A stretch of DNA of 64,000 nt from Trichosphaerium sp. ATCC 40318 (lineage: Eukaryota; Discosea; Flabellinia; Trichosidae): NCBI GenBank assembly GCA_038496445.1, contig JALMLS010000131.1, positions 1-64,000 on the forward strand, written 5' to 3'. The notes under the pieces were generated by a model. That model was given only the letters and a program-made list of their open reading frames with translations. It did no database searches and had not been told where the DNA came from. Every line of letters begins with the position of its first letter. Position 1 is the stretch's first letter. This document shows, one piece after another, positions 40,487 through 51,611 of this stretch. The translations under genes and the position numbers were made by a program.

Positions 40487-43472
40487 TCATTCCCATAAAG
40501 GTTCTTCCATAACAGTGTCCTGAAGGTAACAATTACAAAAAACCAAAAAAAATACTAAAAACAAACCTCTAGAGTTGACCATAGTAAGTCCGGAACATCT
40601 AGGTCAATTGATTCCACTTTAAAATTACGTTCATATTCACAAGATATGGGTTCTTCTGTATATCCTTCAGGTGAAGCCATGAGAAGTGATGGAAAGAACT
40701 ACAGACAACATTATACTGACTTCAAAAAAAATTAAAAATCACATTGATCAGTTGTACCTCGCTATCGCTTTGTGTTATTGCGCTGAGTGTTGGGGAGTTT
40801 GTCAGTTCTATTTGATCGCTTATACTTGGTACATTTGTTACAACAGGCTTTGAATGAACACAAAAAGAACCAACAGGTAGGCATATAGCGTTTTGAAGTG
40901 CAATAAGTTTCTTGATTGCTTCAGGTGAATCGATAATATTAGGCTGATCAGACTCTGTGATATTATATCCTTCTCTTTGTAGTTTACAAAACATATCGTT
41001 TACCTTGGTACCTTCCCATAGTATAAAATTAGCGCAGTGGTCATTACCCTCCTCGTTTAAACCCGGAATGCGTGCTAGAATCATATCATGTTCAGGCCTT
41101 TTGTACTTCATGCTCAAGAACAACTAAACATGTATGTTAATGACCTAAAGGGATAGTGTATCTTCTTCAATTTAGACATACCCTGAATATCATTCGTGCC
41201 ATTGGCCATCTATTAAAGGCAGAAGTTAGAATTCTTTCGAAGTTCAAAACAGAATTTAAATAGCATATTTTTCTGAGTGATCACGTGCTTTTTTGCTGAG
41301 GTTCTGATATGGTTTAGGCAACATAAAAATTCTTCTGCTGAATCTAGCTGAGCAAATGTCTAATAAAAAAGTGTCAATGCTCAACGCTCACTTAGATAAC
41401 TTTAAATTTACAGAAAAAACTGTTTACTCGACTTACCTCAATAAGTAATTTGACAGTTAGAAGCATTAAAACTGCATTCTTATTTACTTCGTGTAAGTAT
41501 TCTACGCCTTTTTTGGCATGCTGAACAGTGTTAAGTAAAATTCATTGAAAAAAGAAAGGTGTAGTTTCTTACTTTGATTGCTTCAAATCGATTTCCTTCA
41601 CATAAAAGGAACTTAGCCTTCGCCAAGTGGGACATGATGTCAACATGAACGCCCATGTGGCCAGTATTGATTGATTGAACTTGCATTAATCTCAACTGGT
41701 TATACGTTAGTACTGCTTTTTTTTTAAAATGCTTGTTCGTACCATGCAATCTGACTTTTGAGACACCGTCAGAGGTTTCTTTGTTACAAGTGAAGTGGAT
41801 GTCTTTTAGTAAATGAGAGGTGTAAACAGTTTAAATACGAGAAGTTCTCTTTGTTTTTGGCTTACCTTATTGTAAACTTTTCTGAGCAAGCAAATGACCA
41901 GAATCTGCTTGTCAATGAGAGAAATATGGTGTATATTACCTAAACATACGTTGGAGTTCTTTTATCTTTGTGTTTTCTGGCCTACCTCCACAAGAAGCTA
42001 AAATATCGCTAACAGTTTTTTCATGTATTTTTTTGCGTTTTCTGGTGCACATGAATTTACAGTCTTGCCACGTGATTACACGAAGTAAAGTACGTTGTTC
42101 TTCTGTTGCAGCATCTAAAGGGTTGTAAATATACGTCTTTAATTATTAAAACGCACATACCAAAGGAGCTTGAGTTTTTACTCGCTTTTTTTCTTAGTGC
42201 AACTGATCTTGAGTGGTCTCCGTTTAAATAATACATCATACCCAATATAGTCTCCCCAGCTATAATATATTATTACAACTACTTACTGTTCGACCTAACT
42301 GGACCTACCTGCCACTTTAGGGTGAGCAGTCAACGTCAGTTTATTTTTGAAGTCGTTCGCCATATCTTCAAATTTTGATCTACTTGAATGATCACCCGTA
42401 ACAAAGGCACCCATTGCAGCAGTTGCAAAAGCATGAAATGAAGTTGGTGACACTAAAAAGATGTAAGTTAAAGCTTGTCTATAATGTAGTAATACACGTG
42501 ATAACCATTCCAACTTACAAGAGGAATTCGAAACAAAGAAGTACCTATTGAGAGTGGATTGTTATTTAGGCCAGTTGGATGCAACACATGAGCAATTATC
42601 GACGATTGACTACTATGCATAGCGTCTATATAATGCAATACAATAGATGAATTCATCTAAACAAGATTTAGATATTGGTTACAATAAAAAAAAATCACGT
42701 GATTTTTTTTTGGAAAGATAACAATAACGAGGAGTGTACCATTTTAAAATCGATGGTAGAAGGTGATAATGTAGTGAGTGTAGTAATAGGGAATGGTGAA
42801 TCTTTTAAAAGTGTTATCTCTTGTTTTTGTTCTTCGATCAACTTCTCAAGATACTTTATCTTTTCTTCATACTTCTTACGATAACCTAACACGATAAGCG
42901 TCTTTCGATTTTTCAGTCTTTATGTCGGCTTTCAATTAACACTGGGACACTTTTATTTTTTTATTTGGGATAAGAACATTTGAAACGAATACCTTGCGCC
43001 CGCAGATACCTACAAAGCAAATGCTAACCAATAAAATTACTGTTGTATTGTCCGTTTCAGTCAGCTAGTCAACCCCTTATTCGCCAAGATTTTTTCGCTA
43101 CAAGTTCTCCAATGTACACAGCGATACAAATAAAGTGGTTCAGAGCAAAAAAATACTGCCGAATAAAGGGTTGACTAGCTGACTGAAACGGACAATAAAT
43201 GAAACTCGATAAAGAAAATAATACCTGGACGTGGCCCACGTTTCTTCAGAGGTACGTAAACGCATTTAGTGTCTGCACGCCAACAATTACAACAAGGAAA
43301 ACCTAAATACCCGTTAATGCTTTGAGGTGATATGACCTGTTTTATACAATAAAGCTTGTTTTATTCCTAACAAGTGTACATTACCTCCGTCACACTTTTC
43401 ATGCTTTTCACGGCACCGCTTACATGTTTTCTTTGGTGTATTCTTCCTTTTTTTAACGTTATGGACAATCAT
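40487..43472 (-). CDS. Second Zn2Cys6 transcription factor with coiled coil
   Basis: Starts MIVHNVKKRKNTPKKTCKRC at 43472. After an intron, the cluster is CKRC-x6-C-DGGFPC-CNC-x6-C (spacing 2-6-5-2-6), then VYVPLKKRGPRPG. The next exon is a coiled coil (GYRKKYEEKIKYLEKLIEEQ), as in Gal4-type dimers. Middle exons are helical (VSPTSFHAFATAAMGAFVTG; MNSSIVLHYIDAMHSSQSSI; FCVHSKPVVTNVPSISDQIE), resembling the fungal regulatory region. The acidic C terminus is SIDLDVPDLLWSTLEDTVME. About a dozen introns. A 148-bp inverted-repeat element sits in the intron between the zinc-cluster exon and the coiled-coil exon. CACGTG lies about 100 bp upstream of the start (43572-43577). Confidence 0.8.
43048..43195. 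mobile_element. MITE with 36-bp inverted repeats and TA duplication
   Basis: 148 bp. The left end TTGTCCGTTTCAGTCAGCTA... (43048-43083) and the right end (43160-43195) are inverted copies over about 36 bp with one mismatch. Both ends are flanked by TA (43046-43047 and 43196-43197), as for Tc1/mariner-type non-autonomous elements. It carries no coding capacity and lies inside an intron of the Zn2Cys6 gene. Confidence 0.88.
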
Positions 43473-43784
43473 AGTGATCTATCTTCGCTGTATTACTGAC
43501 GGTTTAATATATTTCCCGCGAGCCTTAATCAGTTTTCCCGGTTAAGGCAGCGTTCCATATCAAGAAAGCGTCACCACGTGTGGTAGTTTGTCTAAATCAT
43601 TATAAGATCAAAACAACCCACGTATCACTGCTCATGAACTCGGCGGCAAATTATCACAAGAGCAATAGCATAACATACAATGTTAATATGTATAACACAT
43701 TTTTGGGTGGCATGCTACAGAGTAAGTTTCTATCATGCATGGTAGCAAAAACAAGCGAAATTGGAATATGTATTTTTAGTTATC

Positions 43785-44951
43785 TCATTGTACAATTATA
43801 GAAGCACTAAAACTGTGCACAAGTGCTTTACACGCATCAAAATCACATTGTTGTTGCATCACTTGAAGAACACGAAGAATTCTACCTTCTTCAACACCTC
43901 CGAGAGGTTCAATAACTAAGATTTTAGACAGAACTATTTACAATTGTCAGTAGTGCACTAGTGATAACGTATGAGACGTACCAACATCGCAAAAGCGATT
44001 TACTGACATTTTTGGTAGAACGACAGCCATTTGTTCTAAGAATGAATAGTAAGGTAGTTTATTGTGTTTTGACGCTTGCTTAGAGTCATTGAAAAGAGCA
44101 TAGAGAAGCTCAAATCCGTAAACCTCTCTATCAGATTCTGGTCTACAAAAAAGAAGGTTATAAGAATCTTGGTCAACCAAGTGCTACGTACAATGTTTGG
44201 GCAATGGAGCCGAAGGATTCAACCAAGAATTCAGCGTATCCGCTGTTATTTATTTGAGGAAGGCAAGCTACATCCAAAAGCCTTTCTTTTACGTTATTGA
44301 TGTGCTCAGATGTAAAACGGACAGACTGCAATAGTGAACTCAAAGTTGTAGGATCTATTGGGTGCTCGATAATTTCATTAACAAGCAATTCTAACGATTG
44401 TTAGACTGACGGAACATAAATACGAGTAGTCGCTGTTGTAGCTTGCCTTTTGTAGATTGAGGTACGATTTTGAAAAACAAAGGTAGAAGCTCTTCTTCAC
44501 GCTTTACTTCGCACATTATCAATATGGGTTTTACAAGAGACTTGGAGAGGCCTTCGTTCTTCAACCTGAAAATAACTGTCAACGTTGTTGTTGGTTTAGC
44601 TTGGCGCACCATTGAGCGGCATCTGGTCTTGTGAATAGCGTAGATAGAACTGAGTAGAGCTGAGAGTATACTTTTTGTAATACTTGTATTGGAGCGCACT
44701 CAATTACAACGTTCAGTAGGAATACAACCTTTTTAAACCTAGATGGCGAGTTTATCTCTGCGCGTAAACCGAGAAATATGCCATTCAATACAATGGTTAT
44801 ATTCTTTAATAGTAAGTTTCCTAGCCAACAGATCAGCGTTTTGTTTGTCTGATAAGTTGAAATTACTACCTCTTCCGTCATAGCTTCTGTTTCGTAACGT
44901 TTGGGCTGCTGCCAGCAAGTCTCGTGGAGTTATGTTGCAACGATCGGCCAT
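43785..44951 (-). CDS. Uncharacterised helical protein
   Basis: Starts MADRCNITPRDLLAAAQTLR. Helical segments follow across about six exons: RFKKVVFLLNVVIECAPIQV, LQKVYSQLYSVLSTLFTRPD, LKNEGLSKSLVKPILIMCEV, KREEELLPLFFKIVPQSTKG, REVYGFELLYALFNDSKQAS, FLEQMAVVLPKMSVNRFCDV, and a last exon GGVEEGRILRVLQVMQQQCD ending IIVQ. The composition suggests a HEAT/ARM-like repeat scaffold of about 330 residues, without signal peptide. I could not match it to a named family. It is divergent from the small gene at 45019 with 67 bp between start codons and a CACGTG between them. Confidence 0.5.
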
Positions 44952-44982
44952 AGCTGTTTTTTGAATGCTGGTTTTCTATTTC

Positions 44983-44988
44983 CACGTG
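44983..44988. promoter_or_regulatory. CACGTG between two divergent start codons
   Basis: E-box-type palindrome CACGTG in the 67-bp gap between divergent start codons at 44951 (-) and 45019 (+). Position suggests a shared regulator site; the same hexamer is also common in introns here, so it may have another meaning. Confidence 0.35.
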
Positions 44989-45018
44989 ACATGCTTTGTT
45001 CTTGCTTTGCGAACTAAC

Positions 45019-45322
45019 ATGGCACCCGCTGGACGTTCCATGAAGTACAGTGACTTACGAACGTATTTGAGATTAACAACTTGAAGCAGTCAGTACGGCA
45101 TGATTTGGAACAGGTACAGATTCTAGAATTCACTTTGAGGAATTTTACTGTTTGTTTTTGTTTGTTTATTCAAGTCGGGATCACAGCAACGCTTACGTAT
45201 ACAACAAAAACATGTTACGTGAAATACACAGAATGATTAACAGATTACTGGTGGCCACAAGTTCCCCAAAACGTTGTACATACAAGCAAACTGTACATAT
45301 AACTACTGAGGCGTGTTGCTGA
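45019..45322 (+). CDS. Small uncharacterised protein
   Basis: Starts MAPAGRSM. Two introns with GTACAG donors lead to SRDHSNAYVYNKNMLREIHR, then MINRLLVATSSPKRCTYKQT, ending TTEACC, stop TGA 45320-45322. The last exon is a 50-codon open stretch with good helical character. The middle exon can be read in two phases. No family recognised; about 65-70 residues. Confidence 0.4.
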
Positions 45323-45429
45323 CGGCGAACTAGGAAAAGTCTGTGAATAGACCGAGGATTGCGGTTTTTTTGGAACCTCTCGACGAAATCTCGATGAAAA
45401 TTCACGTTGAATTTGATTGAGTACAAAAA

Positions 45430-46653
45430 GTGAGCCAAAAACAAATTCACGTATACAACATAATGAGCACCCCAGGATCTAACCCAGAGCCAACTCAAAC
45501 CACAAACGCGCCTCAAACACGCACTTTTTTTGGCGTTATACAATTTCATGTGCCTATCGTTATAAACGCCAATACAGAACAAGCGGGCGAACCTCCACTA
45601 TCGTACGACAATTTAGGAACCTGCAATTCCTTCACTAACCAAACGTCTAGAATTGCTGATATATTGCGACAAATTAACCCTGCGTTTTCGGCAGACAATC
45701 TAACGCCAGTTGCCGGCCAACCTTTTCCAATTAACTTTTCAAACCTACCAAACATGCCAAACATGCCGAACATGCCCATGCCTAATCTCCCTACCGGTGT
45801 TAATAGTTTCCAAGACCTGCTAGACTCAATGTTTCAACAACACCAACCAACTGGCCCACCACCGGCGTCAAAAAACGCTGTGGAGAGCTTACGACAGATT
45901 GTGGTCGATGACACGCTCGAGAAACAAAACGTCGAATGTACTGTATGTAAATGTAATTTCGAAGCAGGTACGTTCCTTTTACGCCATAAAAACCGCGAAA
46001 CCAATCATGGTATTACTTTATTTACCCGCGCTAGGCGATGAAGCTCTAGAGATGCCCTGCAAGCACTTATACCACTCAGATTGCCTAAAGCCATGGTTAA
46101 AAACACATAATACGTGCCCTGTACGTTATAAAAAGCCAAACGACTTTTTTTGTTAAATGGCGTGACACGTGTAAAATTTTAAAACTGTGTTTACGTGCCA
46201 ACGAACACCAAATCACTCTAGCTGCCGTTTACGAAGGAGTGGAATTTTTTTTTTGGAAAAGTTCTTGTAGGCTCACTTTTTCTCCCTCAGGTTTGTCGAT
46301 ACGAACTAGCTACATCAGATGCTACGTACGAAAACGAGAGGAAACGCCGTATGGAACAAAGAGATAACTCTTGGAGCGGTTACGACACTAAAAACGCCCC
46401 AGAAGCTAAACGCGCTAAGAAGCATCACCATACATGTGCTCTGGAGCTAGAAACAGAGAAGCAATGCGAATTCAAAGAAACAGGCGAACCTGTTCGTTTA
46501 ACGCTTCACTGTGGTTGTAATTATCACAAAGAGTGCCTGGAGAATAATTTAAAGAAGAAGGATGTTGATATAACAAGCTTGAACACTATACACTTTGAGT
46601 GCCCATCTTGCAACAAGAATACTTCTATTATTCCGTTCATTGACATAGATTGA
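45430..46653 (+). CDS. RING-H2 ubiquitin ligase of RNF126/RNF115 type with extra RING-like motif
   Basis: Starts [18 protein letters not shown]; the second ATG (45463, [11 protein letters not shown]) is equally possible. A Pro/Asn/Met-rich linker ([19 protein letters not shown]) precedes [13 protein letters not shown], an intron, [28 protein letters not shown], a second intron containing CACGTG, then [20 protein letters not shown]. This is the complete C3H2C3 RING with the HNTCPVCR ending and the short C-terminal motif of the RNF126 family, E3 ligases for quality control. After a nuclear-type basic stretch (AKRAKKHHH) a second Cys/His set follows (CALELE...[25 protein letters not shown]), like a further RING-type finger. 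Ends PFIDID. Confidence 0.8.
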
Positions 46654-47066
46654 TCAAGTGGCATTTTTTTAAAACCCTAACTGTCAAAGTCTTCGTATAA
46701 CAACAAAGGCGATTGAATATTCTCCCGCTACAAAATCACGTCAAAAGGATAGACACAAACCAACTGTAAAAAACTACAAATGTACATAAGGAAAAAACTG
46801 TAAATAATAAGTAAATTAGAACCATTTCAAGTTGAATAAATTATAATTCTGTTATTCATACACTTCCTGAAATATAATGCGGAAGCAAGTAGCCTTTTAC
46901 CACTTTGTATGGATTCAGCTGTGTACCAAACATTCAGTGCTATCTCTCAAGTAGGAGCTAAAGCTCCGACAAACTCTTACAGGCTCATCACAACAGATTG
47001 TAAAGTACTATAATAAATTTTATTTATGACATGTCAAGGTTTTCGCATCATTACCACTGCAGTTTA
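46654..47066. other. Intergenic, nothing assigned
   Basis: About 410 bp between convergent genes (RING protein and PPR protein); AT-rich, no open frame or RNA gene seen. Confidence 0.5.
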
Positions 47067-49046
47067 TCACCAAACACCCTGCTCCTTTTTTTGCTCTATA
47101 TATTGCCTTGTACGATAAGTAATACGCATACGTTTCTTCTTCATCCTTTCGACGATTTGTTTAGCATCATCAACTCTACCACGCTCACATTGTATCTTTA
47201 CCATATAATTTGAATTATAAAAATCTGCTGTAATGCCATCAGAAATCATCTTTTTGTAAATTGAATAAGCGCCTTCAAAATCATTTCTTGTCATGTATAA
47301 TTGTATAAGAGTATTGTAAGTAACAATATTACTTTTAACACCAGCAACTCTCTGCATCTCTTTGAGTAAATCATTGCTCTCTTCTATTGTTTTGTCACTG
47401 TTGGCGCACATATTTAATATAGTATTAACCACATAAACATTCCAATGGCTTTTATCTAAAGCCAATAATCTTTCTGTAATCTTAAATCCTTCATCAAACT
47501 TCTTAAGAGTACAAACCGCCTTTAACATCATAGAGTTTGTATAGCAACTAGATTTAAGACCTTCCTTAATCATACGATTGTATAAAGCCAATACTTCATT
47601 AGGATCAGAGGCATACGCCTTCATCAAGTTAACATAAGTATCTGTATCAACAGGAACACCATCATTCTTCATTGCTGACATGATATCTTGTAGAAGCATT
47701 TTATTCTTCAGTTTACCCATTACCGAAAGAAGCCAGTTGTAGTCTTTCACACCAAGATCAATAGAAGAGTCTTGTAAATCTGCGTAAACAGATATTGCTT
47801 CATCTTCTTTATTGTAAGTGCAAAGAGCGTCAAGTGTATGCACATATATTTGTTTCTCTTTTGGTATTCCTTTTGATCCACATTCTTTATAAAGATCAAA
47901 GGCTCTTTTACTATCTCGAAAGTATTTGCATGCTCTTATAGAAGTAGAATATGAAAAACAACTAAGAGTGACTTTCTTGTCCTTCATGACATCCAATAGT
48001 TTAAATACTTCTGCAGGCTTCTTCGCTTTCAAATATCCTTCCAGAACAACATCGTAATTAAATGTACTTGGCTCTATAGTCTCTTCCATATATACTAGTA
48101 ATGATTGGGCGATTCCAGGCTTACCATTACCACAAAACTTTGCGATGTAAGTATGATAAAAAAAAACATCAGGTTTGATTCCAACATTGACTAACTTGTT
48201 TACAATCTTACGGACATCTTCGACTGTATTAACATCCAATCCTGAACCTCTTGATGCTTCATTAAAAGTGTTGATATCAGGTTTTAGACCATCATCCTTA
48301 ATACGCTTGAATACCGCAGCAAACTTGTCTTCAAGACCTAAGTGTCTATACATTGCCAATATTTGGTTATAAATCCGTATATCTGGTTTTATGCCTTTCT
48401 CCTTCATATCCTTTATAATTTTCTCAGCTTTTTCTGGTTCTTTTGCGTAACAGAAACTTTTCACAAGTGCGCTGTAAGAGATTAAGTCAACGTCCAAATT
48501 TTCTGCCATTTGTTCGTAAATTTCGTAAGCTTCATCAGGCCTACCGGCATTACCGTAAATCCGGATAAGATTACTGTAATTAAAATCATTAGGCTTGATG
48601 CCATAGTCATTTTCTAGTTCATGAAATATCTTGGAGGCTTGGTCTGGGTCATCGCTGTATTTTGAGATAATTGCATTCGCACACCAATTATCCATTTCCA
48701 AGTTATTTTTCTTCATTTCAGTTATCCATTTCTCGGCTTCTTTTGCGTTTGGAGCCAATTGCAATAGCGTAGTATACACTCTTATATCTGGAAATAGACC
48801 TTCTAGCTTTAAAGCGGACAATTGACGTTGTGCAAATTCGTAATCGTCGATTTTCGGCATGAACTTATTAAACATCTGGAAAGATGGGCTATACTGTTTA
48901 CTCATCCAGAAGTACTCCTTTATTGAATTACGTTTGTGTAACGGCATGTCGTTGAATTGTGCGAAACTCGGTTTTTTGTCATATTGTGAAGCTTCGTAAG
49001 AGGTGTCTTCGCGCGTTGCATAAGCGTCGTTGAGTTCGTTTTGCAT
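47067..49046 (-). CDS. Intronless pentatricopeptide-repeat protein
   Basis: One open frame of 659 residues. After about 75 residues without repeats, about sixteen 35-residue PPR motifs follow (VDLISYSALVKSFCYAKEPE; IKPDIRIYNQILAMYRHLGL; LKPDINTFNEASRGSGLDVN; SNIVTYNTLIQLYMTRNDFE). PPR proteins bind RNA base by base, mainly in mitochondria or plastids. The N terminus MQNELNDAYATREDTSYEAS is acidic and not a clear targeting peptide, so the true start or location is open. Absence of introns in a gene this long is striking beside its intron-rich neighbours; PPR genes in other lineages are also often intronless. Confidence 0.9.
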   Translation of the reverse strand: MQNELNDAYATREDTSYEASQYDKKPSFAQFNDMPLHKRNSIKEYFWMSKQYSPSFQMFNKFMPKIDDYEFAQRQLSALKLEGLFPDIRVYTTLLQLAPNAKEAEKWITEMKKNNLEMDNWCANAIISKYSDDPDQASKIFHELENDYGIKPNDFNYSNLIRIYGNAGRPDEAYEIYEQMAENLDVDLISYSALVKSFCYAKEPEKAEKIIKDMKEKGIKPDIRIYNQILAMYRHLGLEDKFAAVFKRIKDDGLKPDINTFNEASRGSGLDVNTVEDVRKIVNKLVNVGIKPDVFFYHTYIAKFCGNGKPGIAQSLLVYMEETIEPSTFNYDVVLEGYLKAKKPAEVFKLLDVMKDKKVTLSCFSYSTSIRACKYFRDSKRAFDLYKECGSKGIPKEKQIYVHTLDALCTYNKEDEAISVYADLQDSSIDLGVKDYNWLLSVMGKLKNKMLLQDIMSAMKNDGVPVDTDTYVNLMKAYASDPNEVLALYNRMIKEGLKSSCYTNSMMLKAVCTLKKFDEGFKITERLLALDKSHWNVYVVNTILNMCANSDKTIEESNDLLKEMQRVAGVKSNIVTYNTLIQLYMTRNDFEGAYSIYKKMISDGITADFYNSNYMVKIQCERGRVDDAKQIVERMKKKRMRITYRTRQYIEQKKEQGVW

Positions 49047-49251
49047 ACAGAAAGGCTATTAGCGTTAGTTTCGGACAAAATATTAAAGCAATATTCGGAA
49101 CGCTGTTTTGACGCGCGTTTAGGTAGTTCTAGACAGTAGAGCGACTTTTAACAACTTTCACCAAAAAAGAATGGCAAAGAGCCATAACCGAGTCGCGTAA
49201 CACGTACCGTAGTAGACAATAATACGCATGGTATTCGTAAGAATAATTTAT

Positions 49252-49279
49252 TTGGCCGAGAGCTTGCTCTAGCGGCCAA
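49252..49279. repeat. Strong intergenic hairpin
   Basis: TTGGCC...GGCCAA outer stem and AGAGC...GCTCT inner stem around a TT loop, with a small asymmetric bulge. The only GC-rich fold in this gap; could be part of an unrecognised RNA or a protein-binding site. Confidence 0.45.
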
Positions 49280-49585
49280 CCTTAACATATCGTCCTCTTA
49301 CACTCCCCGTAGTTACTAAAAAGAACTACAAATGGGAAACCGTCAGCGTTGGTCTTTTCTCTTCGCAACCACTTTATAGTTTGTTGTTGCCCGTACCTTC
49401 GTGTACACGAGGGGAATAAACGTGTTATTTTAATTTTAAAGTCCGCTTAAACCATTTTTAACAAAATTCGCTGCGACTAAGAACAACATACGTAAGTGTG
49501 CAACACAAACACTTAATAACGTATTTCGCTTATAACGACTGCATTAGAAACAAAACAAACAATAAACAGATAAAACCTGAACCAT

Positions 49586-49591
49586 CACGTG
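49586..49591. promoter_or_regulatory. CACGTG just upstream of the SNAP gene
   Basis: TCACGTGC 25 bp before the ATG at 49616. Possible bHLH-type site; see the note on CACGTG abundance. Confidence 0.3.
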
Positions 49592-49615
49592 CTCAACTAT
49601 TTATATTCAAACAGC

Positions 49616-51611
49616 ATGGCAATGAACCCTGCACAATTGATAGAGTGGGAGCGTATTGGCCAGGAATGGCTTGAAATTGGAAGAGAACGTAAAACATTAT
49701 CAAAGGCAACAGCTTTTGCTCTTTCTTTTGAAGGTGAAAAGGCAAATTATGAAAAAGCAGTAGAACGGTTTTCTTTCGCTGCAAAAGCGTTTGTAAACGC
49801 TCAAAACTGTGCGTTTATTATAGTATATAACTATCGGCACGTTTAGTGTCAAAAACTGACGATAGTGAAAGGGGACAAGGTTGATGAAGCTATAACTGAA
49901 ATAGTATGGTGTCATGTAAAAGATAGAAAGGGTGTACAAGTAGCAAAAAGCTTTATGAAGGTTGCTACTTTATTGAAAAATAGCATAAAGACAGCAGGTA
50001 CGTTTTCGAAACCGTTTATACACTTGACGCTCAAAAAACATGCGATTGTATTGACGGCGCACGTGTTTTCTTTGGCGAAAAGGTTTTTCAGTTTTTTGTT
50101 GAAGGAGGATCTTTGGGACCTTACTCTTAACCGCAGGTTCACTTCAAAGTTATGTGGAAGAGTATAGACTTGCTCTCAAGGGTTTTGAAGGTATGACCAT
50201 TCTCTTTTTCACCTTTTTTGTCACTAATAGATGTATCAAAGGCGAGGATTTAAAAACGAGCGCTAAGTTCTACGATACTGTTGGGAACATGTTTTTGGGA
50301 CACGAAGCAACTGAAACTATAAAGTGTCTGAACGAGGCAGCTGAGCTGTATCTAGCACGTGATTTTTTACGCTTCATTCTCAGTGCTTATAATACCTTAT
50401 TAGGAAGCAGGATTAGAGGCTGAGGCGGCGGCATGCTGGAAAAAGCTAGTAGACCTTTTGGTTCTACCTGGATTAGCGAACTACGAGCGAGCTGCTACGT
50501 TATTTGAAGATATAGCAGAACATGAACGTACTGCCTCTTTTTACCATTTTTTATTTCACATTGCAAGCTGTTGATGATCGAGCATTCCAGTCCCAGTGTA
50601 AATACTAATTCATACTTTAAAGTTAGAAAGATATTCTCTGATGAGGACAGCGATATGGAAAAAGCGCGCGACCTCAATATTTATTTCCTGAAGGCTATTA
50701 TTTGTTACATAATGGTACGTGCTCTATTGTCTTTTCTTGCTTTTTTCTTGTTGCATTCTCAGCACCTGTATAGAACATTAACAATGCATCGATTGCTAAG
50801 GAAGCGACTGACAGGTATCTAAAGATACCTAATCAAATGCTTTATGGTAGTAACGAGCTCGAGATAATAAAGGTAAAGACATTCAATTCGAAAGCAAAAC
50901 TCTGACAGCATTTGTTTTTGGTGTTCTTACCTTTTATGTAGAACCTCATTGCTGCGTGTGACAACCTGGATAGTGATGGGATTTTGAGTCTTAGTATGGA
51001 CACAAGAGAGCTTGTTAACAACGATGAATGGCTTGACATTCACATGATGAAGCTTCAGATGTCGATTGCAAAAATAGAAAAGTCAGCTGTTCAATATACT
51101 AATACGGCCAAAGGTCGTATTTTTCTCTCACCTGATTTATTCATTTAATAGTAACGATAAAACAGTTTGCATTGAGGAAGAAGAACGCAACAGAAACCTT
51201 ACAAAGGCTATTGTTTGTCAACTCATAACGGCAAGTGGCGAGACACATTATTCTTTTTTTTCTCTTTTTTTTGCAGTGTTATTTTGACGCTCATTTAGCC
51301 CGACTTGAATAGAGCCAAGAAGAGTCTCTCTGATTTTTATAAACTATATCCATTGTATAATGACTCAACATGGGGAAAATTCGCAGCGGTGAGTATAAGG
51401 AAAGATGGAATCCTCAAAAAAAAAAACTTTTTTTATTTACCAAACCTTGTAGTGCCTAATAGAACAATGCGAGAAAAATGATGTCATGTTACCAGAGATG
51501 AAAGAAGATGATTGGATACAAAGCCAACTTGATACTATAAAAGCGAACATACTTGGAGGACACTTTGGATTGGAGGAAATAGACATAGAAACGCTGAATC
51601 GAAAACGTTAA
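49616..51611 (+). CDS. SNAP-family (alpha/gamma) NSF attachment protein with extended C terminus
   Basis: Starts MAMNPAQLIEWERIGQEWLE. TPR-like helices typical of SNAPs follow: EGEKANYEKAVERFSFAAKA, GDKVDEAITEIVWCHVKDRK, DLKTSAKFYDTVGNMFLGHE, ATETIKCLNEAAELYLA, LPGLANYERAATLFEDIAEH, then LNIYFLKAIICYIM, IAKEATDRYLKIPNQM and NDEWLDIHMMKLQMSIAKIE. The last exons repeat this end module: ERNRNLTKAIVCQLIT, RLNRAKKSLSDFYKLYPLYN, FAAVCLIEQCEKNDVMLPEM and DDWIQSQLDTIKANILGG. SNAPs bind SNARE bundles and recruit the ATPase NSF for disassembly. About twelve introns; one donor is GCAAGT. A stop at 51146-51148 would end the protein before the second module if the junction there is not used. Confidence 0.7.

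Larger units (their letters stand above)
49047..49615. other. Intergenic between divergent PPR and SNAP genes
   Basis: About 570 bp. It contains a strong hairpin at 49252-49279 and a CACGTG at 49586-49591, 25 bp before the SNAP start codon. No coding frame seen. Confidence 0.5.
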
